A stretch of DNA of 54,316 nucleotides from Sulfurimonas sp. (GCA_027064515.1 JAMOPL010000054.1:1-54316); one strand, 5' to 3'. Positions 1 through 8,779 are shown, numbered from the stretch's first letter. Numbers and translations: made by a program. The notes: generated by a model not told the origin, from the sequence alone.

Positions 1-924
1 AGTATCTGTGTCGGTATCTGTGTCTGTGTCGGTGTCGGTATCCGTATCTGTGTCAGTATCAGTATCTGTATCTGTGTCGGTGTCAGTATCTGTGTCAGTG
101 TCGGTGTCGGTGTCTGTGTCTGTATCTGTGTCTGTATCTGTGTCTGTGTCTGTATCTGTGTCTGTGTCAGTGTCAGTATCAGTGTCTGTGTCAGTGTCCG
201 TGTCCGTATCAGTGTCCGTGTCCGTATCAGTGTCGGTGTCTGTATCAGTGTCGGTGTCTGTATCAGTGTCGGTGTCTGTGTCAGTATCTGTATCTGTGTC
301 GGTGTCCGTATCAGTATCAGTGTCAGTATCGGTGTCTGTGTCAGTATCTGTATCTGTATCTGTGTCGGTGTCCGTATCAGTATCAGTATCAGTATCGGTG
401 TCTGTATCTGTGTCGGTGTCAGTATCTGTATCAGTATCAGTATCAGTGTCAGTATCGGTGTCTGTGTCAGTATCTGTGTCAGTATCTGTGTCAGTATCTG
501 AATCTGAATCCGTGTCAGTGTCAGTGTCAGTATCTGTATCTGTATCGGTGTCTGTGTCAGTATCTGTATCAGTGTCGGTATCCGTATCCGTATCTGTGTC
601 AGTGTCCGTATCTGTGTCAGTATCAGTGTCAGTGTCAGTGTCAGTGTCAGTGTCAGTGTCAGTGTCAGTGTCAGTGTCAGTGTCAGTGTCAGTGTCAGTG
701 TCAGTATCTGTGTCGGTGTCAGTATCTGTGTCGGTGTCAGTATCAGTGTCTGTGTCAGTGTCTGTGTCTGTGTCTGTGTCTGTGTCAGTATCGGTGTCTG
801 TATCTGTGTCAGTGTCAGTGTCGGTATCAGTGTCGGTGTCTGTGTCAGTATCAGTGTCTGTGTCAGTGTCTGTGTCTGTGTCTGTATCTGTGTCAGTATC
901 TGAATCTGAATCCGTGTCAGTGTC
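1..924 (-). repeat. Asp-Thr/Asp-Ser dipeptide (hexanucleotide) repeat tract
   Basis: All 308 codons from 924 down to 1 alternate Asp with Thr, apart from Ser at two DSDS patches near 901-909 and 499-510. The DNA unit is six bases with variable third codon positions (GAT/GAC and ACA/ACT/ACC/ACG), so copy changes stay in frame. Higher-order units are visible, for example an 18-base block repeated around 226-282. The tract continues beyond the window. Read on the plus strand it gives a long Val-Ser frame that is an artefact. Confidence 0.95.
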
Positions 925-1491
925 ACCAGTGCGTTCTTCTAAGTCATCAAATTCTCTGCCAGCTCTTTCATTTGCTGGTGTTACTTCTTGATCTCTTCCT
1001 TCACCCAAAGGCAGAAAAGATCCTTTATTTTCTACACCACCAGCAGCAGTAGCTTCTAAAACATCTGCTAATGAACCAAAATCATCAATTATAACACCAT
1101 CATTATCACCTACACTACTATTTGCAAGAGATTCTTTAAGAGCTTCTATTATCTCTCCACTTTCAAAATCTGGGTTATTTAATGCTTCTTCTATCTCAGC
1201 ATCCCCATCTCTAGTAGTTGAAACACCCACGGCAGTTGTCAAACTAAATGCATCATCAGGATTATTCATTTTAATTTTATCAACTATACCATTTAAGGTC
1301 ATTGTAAACTGATTACCATCTATATCTATCATAGAAACCAGAAGATTTGAATCCCCACCTGTTAAACTGGTAGTAAACTCAGATACTTCAGTAAAGTAAA
1401 ATTGTTGCCCCTCAATAGGGGTAAACTGCATCCCCTTAGTTACTTCTAATTCTTCTATATCACCGTTCGTATTTCTGATTATCAGTTTCAT
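1..1491 (-). CDS. LapA-like giant surface adhesin, N-terminal part (runs off window)
   Basis: Open minus-strand frame of 497 codons from an ATG at 1491 to the window edge with no stop. A clear GGAG Shine-Dalgarno lies just upstream. Residues 1-147 are non-repetitive and acidic, with no Sec signal peptide, as expected for a type I secreted adhesin exported by a C-terminal signal. Residues 148-151 are Thr-Ala-Ala-Gly in the context EATAAGGVE, matching the di-alanine site cut by the periplasmic protease LapG in LapA-type adhesins. From residue 190 on the protein is only alternating Asp and Thr (a few Ser). In LapA-type adhesins a folded N-terminus is retained in the outer-membrane secretion pore until LapG cuts it. 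That role is inferred from motif and layout. The C-terminal repeats and secretion signal are outside the window, and no lapD, lapG or type I exporter gene is present here. Confidence 0.75.
   Translation of the reverse strand, partial: MKLIIRNTNGDIEELEVTKGMQFTPIEGQQFYFTEVSEFTTSLTGGDSNLLVSMIDIDGNQFTMTLNGIVDKIKMNNPDDAFSLTTAVGVSTTRDGDAEIEEALNNPDFESGEIIEALKESLANSSVGDNDGVIIDDFGSLADVLEATAAGGVENKGSFLPLGEGRDQEVTPANERAGREFDDLEERTGDTDTDSDSDTDTDTDTDTDTDTDTDTDTDTDTDTDTDTDTDTDTDTDTDTDTDTDTDTDTDTDTDTDTDTDTDTDTDTDTDTDTDTDTDTDTDTDTDTDTDTDTDTDTDTDTDTDTDTDTDTDTDTDTDTDTDTDTDTDSDSDTDTDTDTDTDTDTDTDTDTDTDTDTDTDTDTDTDTDTDTDTDTDTDTDTDTDTDTDTDTDTDTDTDTDTDTDTDTDTDTDTDTDTDTDTDTDTDTDTDTDTDTDTDTDTDTDTDTDTDTDTDTDTDTDTDTDTDTDTDTDTDTDTDTDTDTDTDTDTDTDTDTDT
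625..702. repeat. Thirteen perfect tandem copies of AGTGTC
   Basis: Within the larger degenerate tract, the six-base unit AGTGTC (GACACT on the coding strand, Asp-Thr) is repeated 13 times without a mismatch. This is the most homogeneous part of the repeat and the likeliest place for slipped-strand length change. Gain or loss of units would not shift the frame. Confidence 0.9.
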
Positions 1492-1591
1492 TTTAGACTC
1501 CTTAAATAGATATATTTTCAACTATTCATAATATAACAGAATAAAGTTGCTTAAAAGGTTCTTTTACTATATTTTTTACAATATATATAAA
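1492..1591 (-). promoter_or_regulatory. Candidate promoter region of the adhesin gene
   Basis: This 100-bp AT-rich gap separates the stop of the nucleotidyltransferase gene from the adhesin start on the same strand. On the minus strand a TATATT hexamer (plus positions 1530-1535) lies about 39 bases before the ATG and could be a -10 box. No convincing -35 and no terminator hairpin for the upstream operon is visible, so read-through from the operon cannot be excluded. Confidence 0.3.
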
Positions 1592-2308
1592 TTAACCTCT
1601 ATTTTTAGAAATAAACTCTTTTATTCTTTCATAATCTTCTATATAATCAACTTCTGCCCAAAATATACCCTCTATATTTTTAACATATACTTTTTTATCA
1701 TCATCTACTGTTCTATATATTATATCTTCCCACCAACAGTTATAATCTTCATTACTTACTGCGTCCACAACACCCTGCTTAAATATAGTTAAATCATTTT
1801 TATTTAAAATCCCGATTCCTACATATTCTCCTGTTGTTTCTTGATTTGTTAACTCTTTTCCATACCTCTTAAGAAGTTCATCATCCCAATTAAATCTATA
1901 ATCAGCATCTTCTATTCTACTACTATCACTTAACATTACAGGGCTTCTTTTTTCTGATAAAACTACATCTAAGACTTTTTCATCCATAAATACATCACCA
2001 TTCATAATCATTATCTCATCATCTGGTACCAAAAAATCTTTAGCAAACCATACAGAGGATACAGAGTTTGCAACTCTATAAAATGGATTAAAATACCTTA
2101 TGTATGAAAACCCCTCTAATGCTTCATGAATATATCTTTCCTGATAACCAGTTACTAGAGCTATGTTAGTAATCCCTTTTTTATTTAAAAGTTCAAAAGT
2201 TCTTTTTATCAAAGGTTTTCCACCAACATCTACACAACATTTTGGTTGTCCCTGTAAATCTCTACTGATTCTACTTCCAACTCCAGCAGCCATTATTAAA
2301 ACTTTCAT
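1592..2308 (-). CDS. Nucleotidyltransferase, LicC/AEP-cytidylyltransferase-like
   Basis: A 238-residue single-domain protein of the NTP_transferase (Rossmann-like) family that activates a sugar phosphate, phosphocholine or phosphonate with CTP or a similar nucleotide. The N-terminus has the nucleotide-binding signature AAGVGSRI with a following PK and GGKPLI. A metal-binding MNGD occurs mid-protein and an EVDYIED acid motif near the C-terminus. The start has a GGAGAG Shine-Dalgarno inside the end of the preceding aminotransferase gene, 2 bp away, so the two are translationally close. Small size and pairing with a class V aminotransferase resemble the two halves of PntC-type proteins that make CMP-2-aminoethylphosphonate. 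No phosphoenolpyruvate mutase is present in the window, so the substrate is unknown. It is the last gene of the ten-gene operon. Confidence 0.8.
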   Translation of the reverse strand: MKVLIMAAGVGSRISRDLQGQPKCCVDVGGKPLIKRTFELLNKKGITNIALVTGYQERYIHEALEGFSYIRYFNPFYRVANSVSSVWFAKDFLVPDDEIMIMNGDVFMDEKVLDVVLSEKRSPVMLSDSSRIEDADYRFNWDDELLKRYGKELTNQETTGEYVGIGILNKNDLTIFKQGVVDAVSNEDYNCWWEDIIYRTVDDDKKVYVKNIEGIFWAEVDYIEDYERIKEFISKNRG

Positions 2309-2310
2309 AT

Positions 2311-3396
2311 CTATCTCTCCTTCTTTATTTTATAGTAATCATATAAAGCATCAACTAGTATATCAACATACTCTTTTGTCATATTACCCATATGAGAAAT
2401 TCTAAATATTTTATCTTTTAAAACTCCACCATTTGGAGTAACAATGATATTATATTTTTCATCTAAATCTATTACAATTTCACTTGCTTTTTTCCCATCC
2501 GTTGTTCTTAATGTTGTCATTGCATTTGGCATAAAATCACTATATAATTCTAATGGTAGGGATTTTATAGAATCTCTAAAATACTTAGCTATTGATTTGG
2601 CTTTAGCAATATGTATTTCTAAAGTATCTGATTTTATTTGTTTTAATCTTGCTTGTAGTTGTAAAATTATTGTTACAGCAGGAGTGAAAGGTGTTTGTCC
2701 CCTTTTTCCATCAGATATATAACTATTAAAATCAAGATAAAGTTGATTTCTTGGATTTATATTTTTTATGGCATACGGGGATAAAATAACCATAGAAAGT
2801 CCTGGTGGTAATGCCAAACCTTTATGAGAGCTAATGATAAGTACATCTATATGATGTTTTATCATATCAAGTTCATCAGTGATAAACATACTAATAGCAT
2901 CAACTATATTTAACATTTTATTCTTTTTTGTAAACTTTCCAATAGATTCTAAATTATATAATGTGCCTATACTTGTTTCATGAGCATTCACTAAAAGTGA
3001 AGAACAATCTTTATATTTATCTAAAATTGTTGTATCTGATAAATTAGTATTTTGGATTTTACAATCTTCTCTTTTTATATTATGAATATCACAAATATCT
3101 ACAAATCTTTGACCAAATCCACCACCATTTACAACTAATGCCTTATCCTTACTATTTAATAGATTCTGAACCACTGCTTCCATACCAGCAGTTCCAGATG
3201 CTGTTAAGAAAAGAACCCTACTTCCAGAAGGTGCATTAGAAATTTGTATAAGATTCTCTTCACATTCCAATAAAACATTTGAAAACTCATTATTTCTAAA
3301 GTACGGAGTTTGAACTCCCCCAAGATTTAGAGTCTCTTCATACATTCTAACTGGGCCTGGTGTAAAAATATATTTATCTTGTTTTTTTAAAATCAC
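2311..3396 (-). CDS. Class V PLP aminotransferase (PhnW / alanine-glyoxylate type)
   Basis: 361 residues, the usual length of this family. Features seen are an N-terminal FTPGPV motif, LTASGTAGME for the cofactor phosphate, HETSIG around residue 139, the pyridine-nitrogen Asp in VDAIS (about 166), and the Schiff-base Lys192 in SSHKG. An RISHMGN near the C-terminus provides the carboxylate-binding Arg. Family members interconvert 2-aminoethylphosphonate/phosphonoacetaldehyde or serine/alanine and glyoxylate/pyruvate. The motifs do not decide between these substrates. The start is GTG with a GGAGAG Shine-Dalgarno. The gene lies 21 bp after the LRR/ATP-grasp gene and 2 bp before the nucleotidyltransferase, so the two probably supply and activate one amino-containing building block. 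Confidence 0.8.
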   Translation of the reverse strand: MILKKQDKYIFTPGPVRMYEETLNLGGVQTPYFRNNEFSNVLLECEENLIQISNAPSGSRVLFLTASGTAGMEAVVQNLLNSKDKALVVNGGGFGQRFVDICDIHNIKREDCKIQNTNLSDTTILDKYKDCSSLLVNAHETSIGTLYNLESIGKFTKKNKMLNIVDAISMFITDELDMIKHHIDVLIISSHKGLALPPGLSMVILSPYAIKNINPRNQLYLDFNSYISDGKRGQTPFTPAVTIILQLQARLKQIKSDTLEIHIAKAKSIAKYFRDSIKSLPLELYSDFMPNAMTTLRTTDGKKASEIVIDLDEKYNIIVTPNGGVLKDKIFRISHMGNMTKEYVDILVDALYDYYKIKKER

Positions 3397-3417
3397 TTTA
3401 AATACTCTCCCATAAAT

Positions 3418-5184
3418 TTAATCTAACTCTTCTATATACTTATCCATAAGTTTTTTAAAATCATCAGGAAATCCAGCTAATGTGTATCCTGTTCTTGGAT
3501 TTATCTCAAAGATTTTTGGTATTCCATCATTAATTTTAAAATTAATACTACATTGACAGTAGCCATCTTTTCCACTCATTGCTATAACTATTTTTTCAAA
3601 CAGTTCCAAAAATGGAGTTTCACATCTTTTTACCTCTATTGTATCTTGATTTTCATGTTGAAGGATATAAACATCATTTTTACTTGCTTTACTATATGTA
3701 AAATGTTTAATTATTTTTCCATTTTTACTAAAAATAGTTGTGGCATATTCTACATTTGTTGGAAGATACTCACTCATAATCATATTATTTTTTAGACCTT
3801 CTAAATCCTTTTGATTATAAGCTATAAACATCCCTTTTCCTGCACCACCAGATTTTATTTTAATCATTGCTGGATATTTCACTTCACTCTTATTTTTATA
3901 ATATTTAGGAACATATTGTTCAAAATTATTTTTAAGCATTATTTCATAAAAAAGTTCTTTATCCACAAAGTTTTCTAGTGCCTGTTTATTGTTTACAATA
4001 AACTTTAAGCCGTTCTTTTTTAATATTTTTTCATTGTTACTAATAACTTTTTGTGTTCTATAATTATTAGCAAATAAGATTTTAATATTATATTTTTTAC
4101 AATAATCAATAATCTCATCTACATCACTAAAATAAAGATAATGAGAATCTAACCATAAAGATTTTCTATTTGCTATTTTCCAATTATGCCCAAATAAGAT
4201 ATGTAATCTTTGAATATAATTATCTTGTTTAAATTGCTCAATAGCTATACTATTCTTATTTTTATATTCATATATCTTAAATTTATTTTTAAAAAAAACA
4301 GAATTTATATTAGGTTTTATCTTATACTGAGAATCCTTATCTATATATAAAATAAATAAATCATTAACTTTAAGATTCCCTATCGCACTTATATCTTCTA
4401 AGTTTTGATTATTGTCTATACTTAATGTCTTATACGAACCATTCCATTTAACAGTTTTTAAACTCTTAAGATTCTCTAAACCATTTAATGATTTTAAATT
4501 ATTATCTGTAATATTCAAGATTCCATTTACAGTATGGAGATTAGAAAAATATTCTAAAGAATCTATATTATTTGATGACAAAGTTATACTAGCATCAACA
4601 CTCTCTAAACTAGAAAGACCACTTAATGAATTTAAATTATTCTGATAAAGATAAAGAGATGAGCCTATATTTTTCACCCCTTTTAAAAAATCTATATCCT
4701 TTAATTTAGGATTTTTCATACATTTTATATAACCAGAAATATAATCATTTTGTTTAAATAAAATATTGAATCCATTTATACTATTTAATTTTTTATTATT
4801 TGAAATTTCTAAAGAATCTATCTTTTCTAAAGAATTAAACCCATTTATAGAATCAAGATTTTTCATATCTTTTATTATTAATTTTTGAACACTTTTTAGG
4901 TAATTAAAGCTATTTAAAAAATAAATATTGTTGGAAGTTATACTTAAGTCACCATCTATATGAACTATTCGGTTTAAAAAATCTATCTCATCTTCAAATA
5001 AATTTTCACATTTTAAAATATTTACTTTTAATGTTTTTGTATCTATATCAAAAGATTCACAAAATAAAGTCCCCTCTATATCTTTTACTAAAGTATTATC
5101 ACATTTTTTTAAAATAGAATAAAACCTTTGTAAGACTAATTCATCTCTAGTAAAATTTAGATTTTCATTAGGTTTTGAAACCAT
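3418..5184 (-). CDS. Leucine-rich-repeat / ATP-grasp fusion protein
   Basis: 588 residues in two parts. Residues about 65-290 form leucine-rich repeats of the bacterial receptor-L or SDS22-like kind (recurring LNSINGF, LSGLSSLESV, LKSLNGLENL). Residues about 360-588 look like an ATP-grasp ligase: a KIKSGGAGKG loop near 442-451, the MSEYLP hinge and a metal-binding FEINPRTG near 559-566. ATP-grasp enzymes make amide bonds through an acyl phosphate. An LRR in front is unusual and could recognise a protein or peptide carrier. The ATG follows GGGGAA. The gene overlaps the upstream serine hydrolase by 28 bp. No signal peptide, so cytoplasmic. The substrate is unknown. Confidence 0.7.
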   Translation of the reverse strand: MVSKPNENLNFTRDELVLQRFYSILKKCDNTLVKDIEGTLFCESFDIDTKTLKVNILKCENLFEDEIDFLNRIVHIDGDLSITSNNIYFLNSFNYLKSVQKLIIKDMKNLDSINGFNSLEKIDSLEISNNKKLNSINGFNILFKQNDYISGYIKCMKNPKLKDIDFLKGVKNIGSSLYLYQNNLNSLSGLSSLESVDASITLSSNNIDSLEYFSNLHTVNGILNITDNNLKSLNGLENLKSLKTVKWNGSYKTLSIDNNQNLEDISAIGNLKVNDLFILYIDKDSQYKIKPNINSVFFKNKFKIYEYKNKNSIAIEQFKQDNYIQRLHILFGHNWKIANRKSLWLDSHYLYFSDVDEIIDYCKKYNIKILFANNYRTQKVISNNEKILKKNGLKFIVNNKQALENFVDKELFYEIMLKNNFEQYVPKYYKNKSEVKYPAMIKIKSGGAGKGMFIAYNQKDLEGLKNNMIMSEYLPTNVEYATTIFSKNGKIIKHFTYSKASKNDVYILQHENQDTIEVKRCETPFLELFEKIVIAMSGKDGYCQCSINFKINDGIPKIFEINPRTGYTLAGFPDDFKKLMDKYIEELD

Positions 5185-6305
5185 CTGTTCCCCTTTATAT
5201 CATCAAACACAATATCTGATAAATTATATAATCTACCCACATTAGAGTTTGCTAAGATTGATACACATATTGTATCTTTATTGTATTTATCCATTTTACA
5301 TTTCAATACTGACCTCAACCCTATACCAAGTCTTCCACCATGTTGCCATACTCTTCCATTTTTTAAAACTGTCCAACCTTTTGCATAGGTAAATCTTTTT
5401 TTACTTACTGTTTTTATCTCTTTAATAGTATGAGTATTTAGCCCCATATTATTAATTTTTATATTTTCATTAAATTGTGTTCCAAATTTTACCAAATCAA
5501 TAGCAGTAGATACAGCACTAGCATAAGCACTATTTCTTGATAACCATTGCTCATAACTACCAAATCCATCTTCACTAAAATATTGAACTTCTTTTTGATT
5601 CTTTTTTTGAATAGGATGAAAATCTATTGATGAATAATAGGATGGCAATAAAAATTTATTTCTAATATAATCTATATATGGCATATTAGTTTTTAGTGAG
5701 ATAATTTCACCTAGTAGATGGTATCCAAAATTACTATAATGGTACTCTTGTGCAACTTTAAACTCTTTAGCAAAGAAGAATTGATATTTTTTATCAAAAG
5801 TTTTACGAATAGACCTCTTAATAGTTTCTCTTGGAGATACATACCTACTTAAACCTGCAGTATGTTCTAGTAGATGTTTTACTTGAATATCACATATCCT
5901 AACAAAATAATATTTATCCATAATTTTCTTAGAATATTTCAAATAATCAACATCAATAATACCTTGTTTTTTACATATTTTATGGGTAAAAACATTATCA
6001 TTCAAACTTAATTTATCTTCTTGAACTAATTTCATTATAGCAGCAGCAGTAATACTCTTCGTAACACTACCAATTGCAAATCTATGCTTAATTGTTAACA
6101 AATCAGTTGCATTTGCATATCCATAAGCTTTTGCAAATATCAGCTTATCGTTTTTCATAACAGCAATTGATAAGCCCTTGAAATTATCTAATTTTTTTAT
6201 ATAAGATTCTACTGAATTATTTATACTACTATCAGTATATTTTGCATTTAAAAAAGTTGTTTGTATAAAAAATACAGATAATATAAATACAATGATTTTT
6301 TTCAT
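5157..6305 (-). CDS. Secreted beta-lactamase-family serine hydrolase
   Basis: 382 residues with a typical Sec signal peptide (lysines, hydrophobic stretch to about residue 21). The penicillin-recognising serine hydrolase fold is shown by SVTK (Ser80-Lys83), YSN (Tyr190-Asn192) and HGG (His322-Gly324). The spacing is as in class C beta-lactamases, DD-peptidases and esterases of this superfamily. It probably acts in the periplasm or on the cell surface. Its start overlaps the stop of the metallopeptidase-like gene by 4 bp and its end overlaps the LRR/ATP-grasp gene by 28 bp, so it belongs to the operon. In context it may trim, release or hydrolyse the product of the Mur-like ligases. Resistance or DD-carboxypeptidase activity cannot be told apart from sequence. 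Confidence 0.8.
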   Translation of the reverse strand: MKKIIVFILSVFFIQTTFLNAKYTDSSINNSVESYIKKLDNFKGLSIAVMKNDKLIFAKAYGYANATDLLTIKHRFAIGSVTKSITAAAIMKLVQEDKLSLNDNVFTHKICKKQGIIDVDYLKYSKKIMDKYYFVRICDIQVKHLLEHTAGLSRYVSPRETIKRSIRKTFDKKYQFFFAKEFKVAQEYHYSNFGYHLLGEIISLKTNMPYIDYIRNKFLLPSYYSSIDFHPIQKKNQKEVQYFSEDGFGSYEQWLSRNSAYASAVSTAIDLVKFGTQFNENIKINNMGLNTHTIKEIKTVSKKRFTYAKGWTVLKNGRVWQHGGRLGIGLRSVLKCKMDKYNKDTICVSILANSNVGRLYNLSDIVFDDIKGNRWFQNLMKI

Positions 6306-8779
6306 AATAGATAAGTTCCCATCTCTATATTATTTAAAAATCCACTTCCTCTAACATAAAACCCATTCACAACAACTATACTGTTTATTGGCTCTAAATC
6401 TTGAAGATCTAATTCTAAATCCCTTTTAAAAGTATGCCATTTTCCATTATTTGCATCAAATCCTAAACAATGATGGATATAACTATTTTGATATGTATTT
6501 CCCATATCTTTATCAACAGCAGTGTAACAAAGGGTTCGTATTCCATACTTAGTTACTAATCGTACAAATATTTCAAAAGTTCCTTCAAACTTCATATCCC
6601 ATTTTATCATTTTGAAATCTGTATTACCCCAAGCATTAAGTTTACCCTCAAAGTTACCTAATATATAACCATTTTTCCAACCATCACCATCTGTTTGTAT
6701 CACATTACTCTGTTTTTCATTATCCCTAACATAACCAATCGTTGCACCTGAAGGAGTGTTATCATATATTCTCCATCTATTAAGATTATCATTTTTGGAA
6801 TCTTCATAAACAATATAATTTTTACTTAACTCTATATTATTAATAAAACCACTTCCTCTAATATAAAATGCATTAACACTAAGTAGCTCATTGTCCGATT
6901 CATATCGTTTCAAATCTATCTCTAAATCTCTTCTAATAGTTACCCAGTTACCATTAATAATATCACTACCTAAACCATAATTAATAAATCTTTTATCATC
7001 TTTATCTATACCATTATTTATAATTTCAGGTTTATAATTTAGATATCTTTCACCATATTTTGTATCAATTTTTACATTTATTATAAACTCTTCAAAATAC
7101 TTCATATCCCATGAGATTCTTTTATCATCTCGGTTATTCCAAGCATCTTTTTTTCCTTTAGAATCCCCTATAAAGTATCCTGTTCTTTTTTTATTACCTT
7201 GTAATTTAATAACATAAGAATTTATATCTTTATCATAAATATCCATAATTGAACTATTTTCTTGTGATTTACCATATAGCTTCCACTCTTTTGATTTAAT
7301 ATGATAGTTTGTAGTACAACTACAACCATTTTGTATCACATACTCATCTATAATTTTTATAAAATTATTTACCTCTTCTTCTACACTAAGAGAATCACTT
7401 AAATTTACACTAGAATCTATTTTTAAATATTGACTAATTATTGTATCTTTTATAGAACAAAGTAAATAAGGGGTATTATCTTCAGATAAAGTATCCTCAA
7501 CTGACCACATATATCTACTATATGTTCTCTTTTGAACAACCTTTTTATCGTATTTAGCTACATTTTCTAAAAGTCTCGTTAAAAATGTAATACTTGAAAA
7601 TATTTTATATAACCTTAAAAATAGTGGATATGAACCATAAGGGTATCTTTTGCCCTCATCATTCATATAATTTAGAACCTGTGTTTCAAGATCATAAAGT
7701 GTTTGTGGTAAAGGTAAAATAACTTTATCATTTATCAATTCATCTTTAATCAATTCCATTTTTGAAAGATCATAACCAACCATCTCCATTCTATCTAAAG
7801 ATCTAGCTTGTCCTTCACAATACCAAGGATTCTTAAACATACTATATCCATATTGAAAAATATGAAAAAGCTCATGCGGTGGAACACTATTATTTTTTGA
7901 TAATGTAGATTTAAATATAATATTTAAAGAACCATCATAAACAACACCATGAGAAGTGGATGGGCGACCCTTTAATTTTCTTAATGATGCAAAGATTCTA
8001 TGTTTAATATTTTTATACCTATTTTGTGTTAAAGGATCTTTCATACCAAGATTCTTTGTTAAATAATCAAACCGTACCTTTAACTGTTTTGCTTTAACTT
8101 CAATATAGTCTGGAACATTATTTTTGTTTTTATCCTCTATATTTCTAATAATATGTTCACCATCTATAAAATAATCTAAAGTCATTGAATCATTAACTTT
8201 ATATACTTGTTTAACATACTGTTTTTTTACTCTAATAGTACCTTTTTGGTTTATTTTAAAATAAAAATCCCCATCCAACTCTTCAAAACTATCAGTATAA
8301 TTTGAATAGTCAAATGATAATATCTCCATCTCCATATTTAAATTATTTATCGCTACATATTGATACACTCTTGTTGTAAAAAGCTTATTTTTAGAATTGT
8401 AATGTGATGCTAATACAAAAATATTATTCTCTTTTACAATAATATCTTTTGGTGTATAAAATTCAGATAATTTTAATTTTTTTACTTTTGAATAGTTATC
8501 TCCAAAATTATAATAGTACACACCATTTGCTATCTCCTTTCCATTTTCAACATTTATACCTAAATAAACAACTCCGTTTATAATCTCTTTGATTTTTGAA
8601 ATCTTTTTGATTTTTGATTTTTCAGCTTTTGAATTAGGAAATATAATCTGAGAAATTAAATTACAACTTTCAAGAACACAATTATCTTGAAAGTCTCCAT
8701 TTATACTATTTTTTAGATAACTAGGTCTATTATCTAAAAGTTCAATGTATTCACTAACATCATTTACATTTATTCTCAT
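6302..8779 (-). CDS. HExxH metallopeptidase-like protein with two C-terminal RGSG modules
   Basis: 825 residues. A central HELFH (302-306) with a downstream Glu in CEGQA (about 322) is the zinc-site pattern of gluzincin peptidases. Just before it, an Asp/Asn-rich EDKNKNNVPDYIE resembles a calcium-binding loop often found ahead of such catalytic domains. Two homologous modules follow (about 560-700 and 705-825). Each has TKYG, a GLG/GFD segment, RDLE.DL and ends with FY.RGSGF.NNIE; they may bind carbohydrate or the substrate. No signal peptide is evident although such proteins are usually secreted. The ATG has a poor Shine-Dalgarno, 11 bp after the radical SAM gene. Activity and location are inference. 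Confidence 0.6.
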   Translation of the reverse strand: MRINVNDVSEYIELLDNRPSYLKNSINGDFQDNCVLESCNLISQIIFPNSKAEKSKIKKISKIKEIINGVVYLGINVENGKEIANGVYYYNFGDNYSKVKKLKLSEFYTPKDIIVKENNIFVLASHYNSKNKLFTTRVYQYVAINNLNMEMEILSFDYSNYTDSFEELDGDFYFKINQKGTIRVKKQYVKQVYKVNDSMTLDYFIDGEHIIRNIEDKNKNNVPDYIEVKAKQLKVRFDYLTKNLGMKDPLTQNRYKNIKHRIFASLRKLKGRPSTSHGVVYDGSLNIIFKSTLSKNNSVPPHELFHIFQYGYSMFKNPWYCEGQARSLDRMEMVGYDLSKMELIKDELINDKVILPLPQTLYDLETQVLNYMNDEGKRYPYGSYPLFLRLYKIFSSITFLTRLLENVAKYDKKVVQKRTYSRYMWSVEDTLSEDNTPYLLCSIKDTIISQYLKIDSSVNLSDSLSVEEEVNNFIKIIDEYVIQNGCSCTTNYHIKSKEWKLYGKSQENSSIMDIYDKDINSYVIKLQGNKKRTGYFIGDSKGKKDAWNNRDDKRISWDMKYFEEFIINVKIDTKYGERYLNYKPEIINNGIDKDDKRFINYGLGSDIINGNWVTIRRDLEIDLKRYESDNELLSVNAFYIRGSGFINNIELSKNYIVYEDSKNDNLNRWRIYDNTPSGATIGYVRDNEKQSNVIQTDGDGWKNGYILGNFEGKLNAWGNTDFKMIKWDMKFEGTFEIFVRLVTKYGIRTLCYTAVDKDMGNTYQNSYIHHCLGFDANNGKWHTFKRDLELDLQDLEPINSIVVVNGFYVRGSGFLNNIEMGTYLL

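Noticed and set aside
1-924. CRISPR-like array
   Set aside because: Repeats are contiguous six-base units without spacers and encode protein.
8-991. Long plus-strand frame of alternating Val and Ser
   Set aside because: It is the antisense reading of the Asp-Thr repeat. The minus frame has a good start, a Shine-Dalgarno and a sensible unique N-terminus.
1592-3396. Phosphonate biosynthesis cluster
   Set aside because: The pair resembles PntC halves, but no PEP mutase, decarboxylase or phosphonate tailoring gene is in the window.
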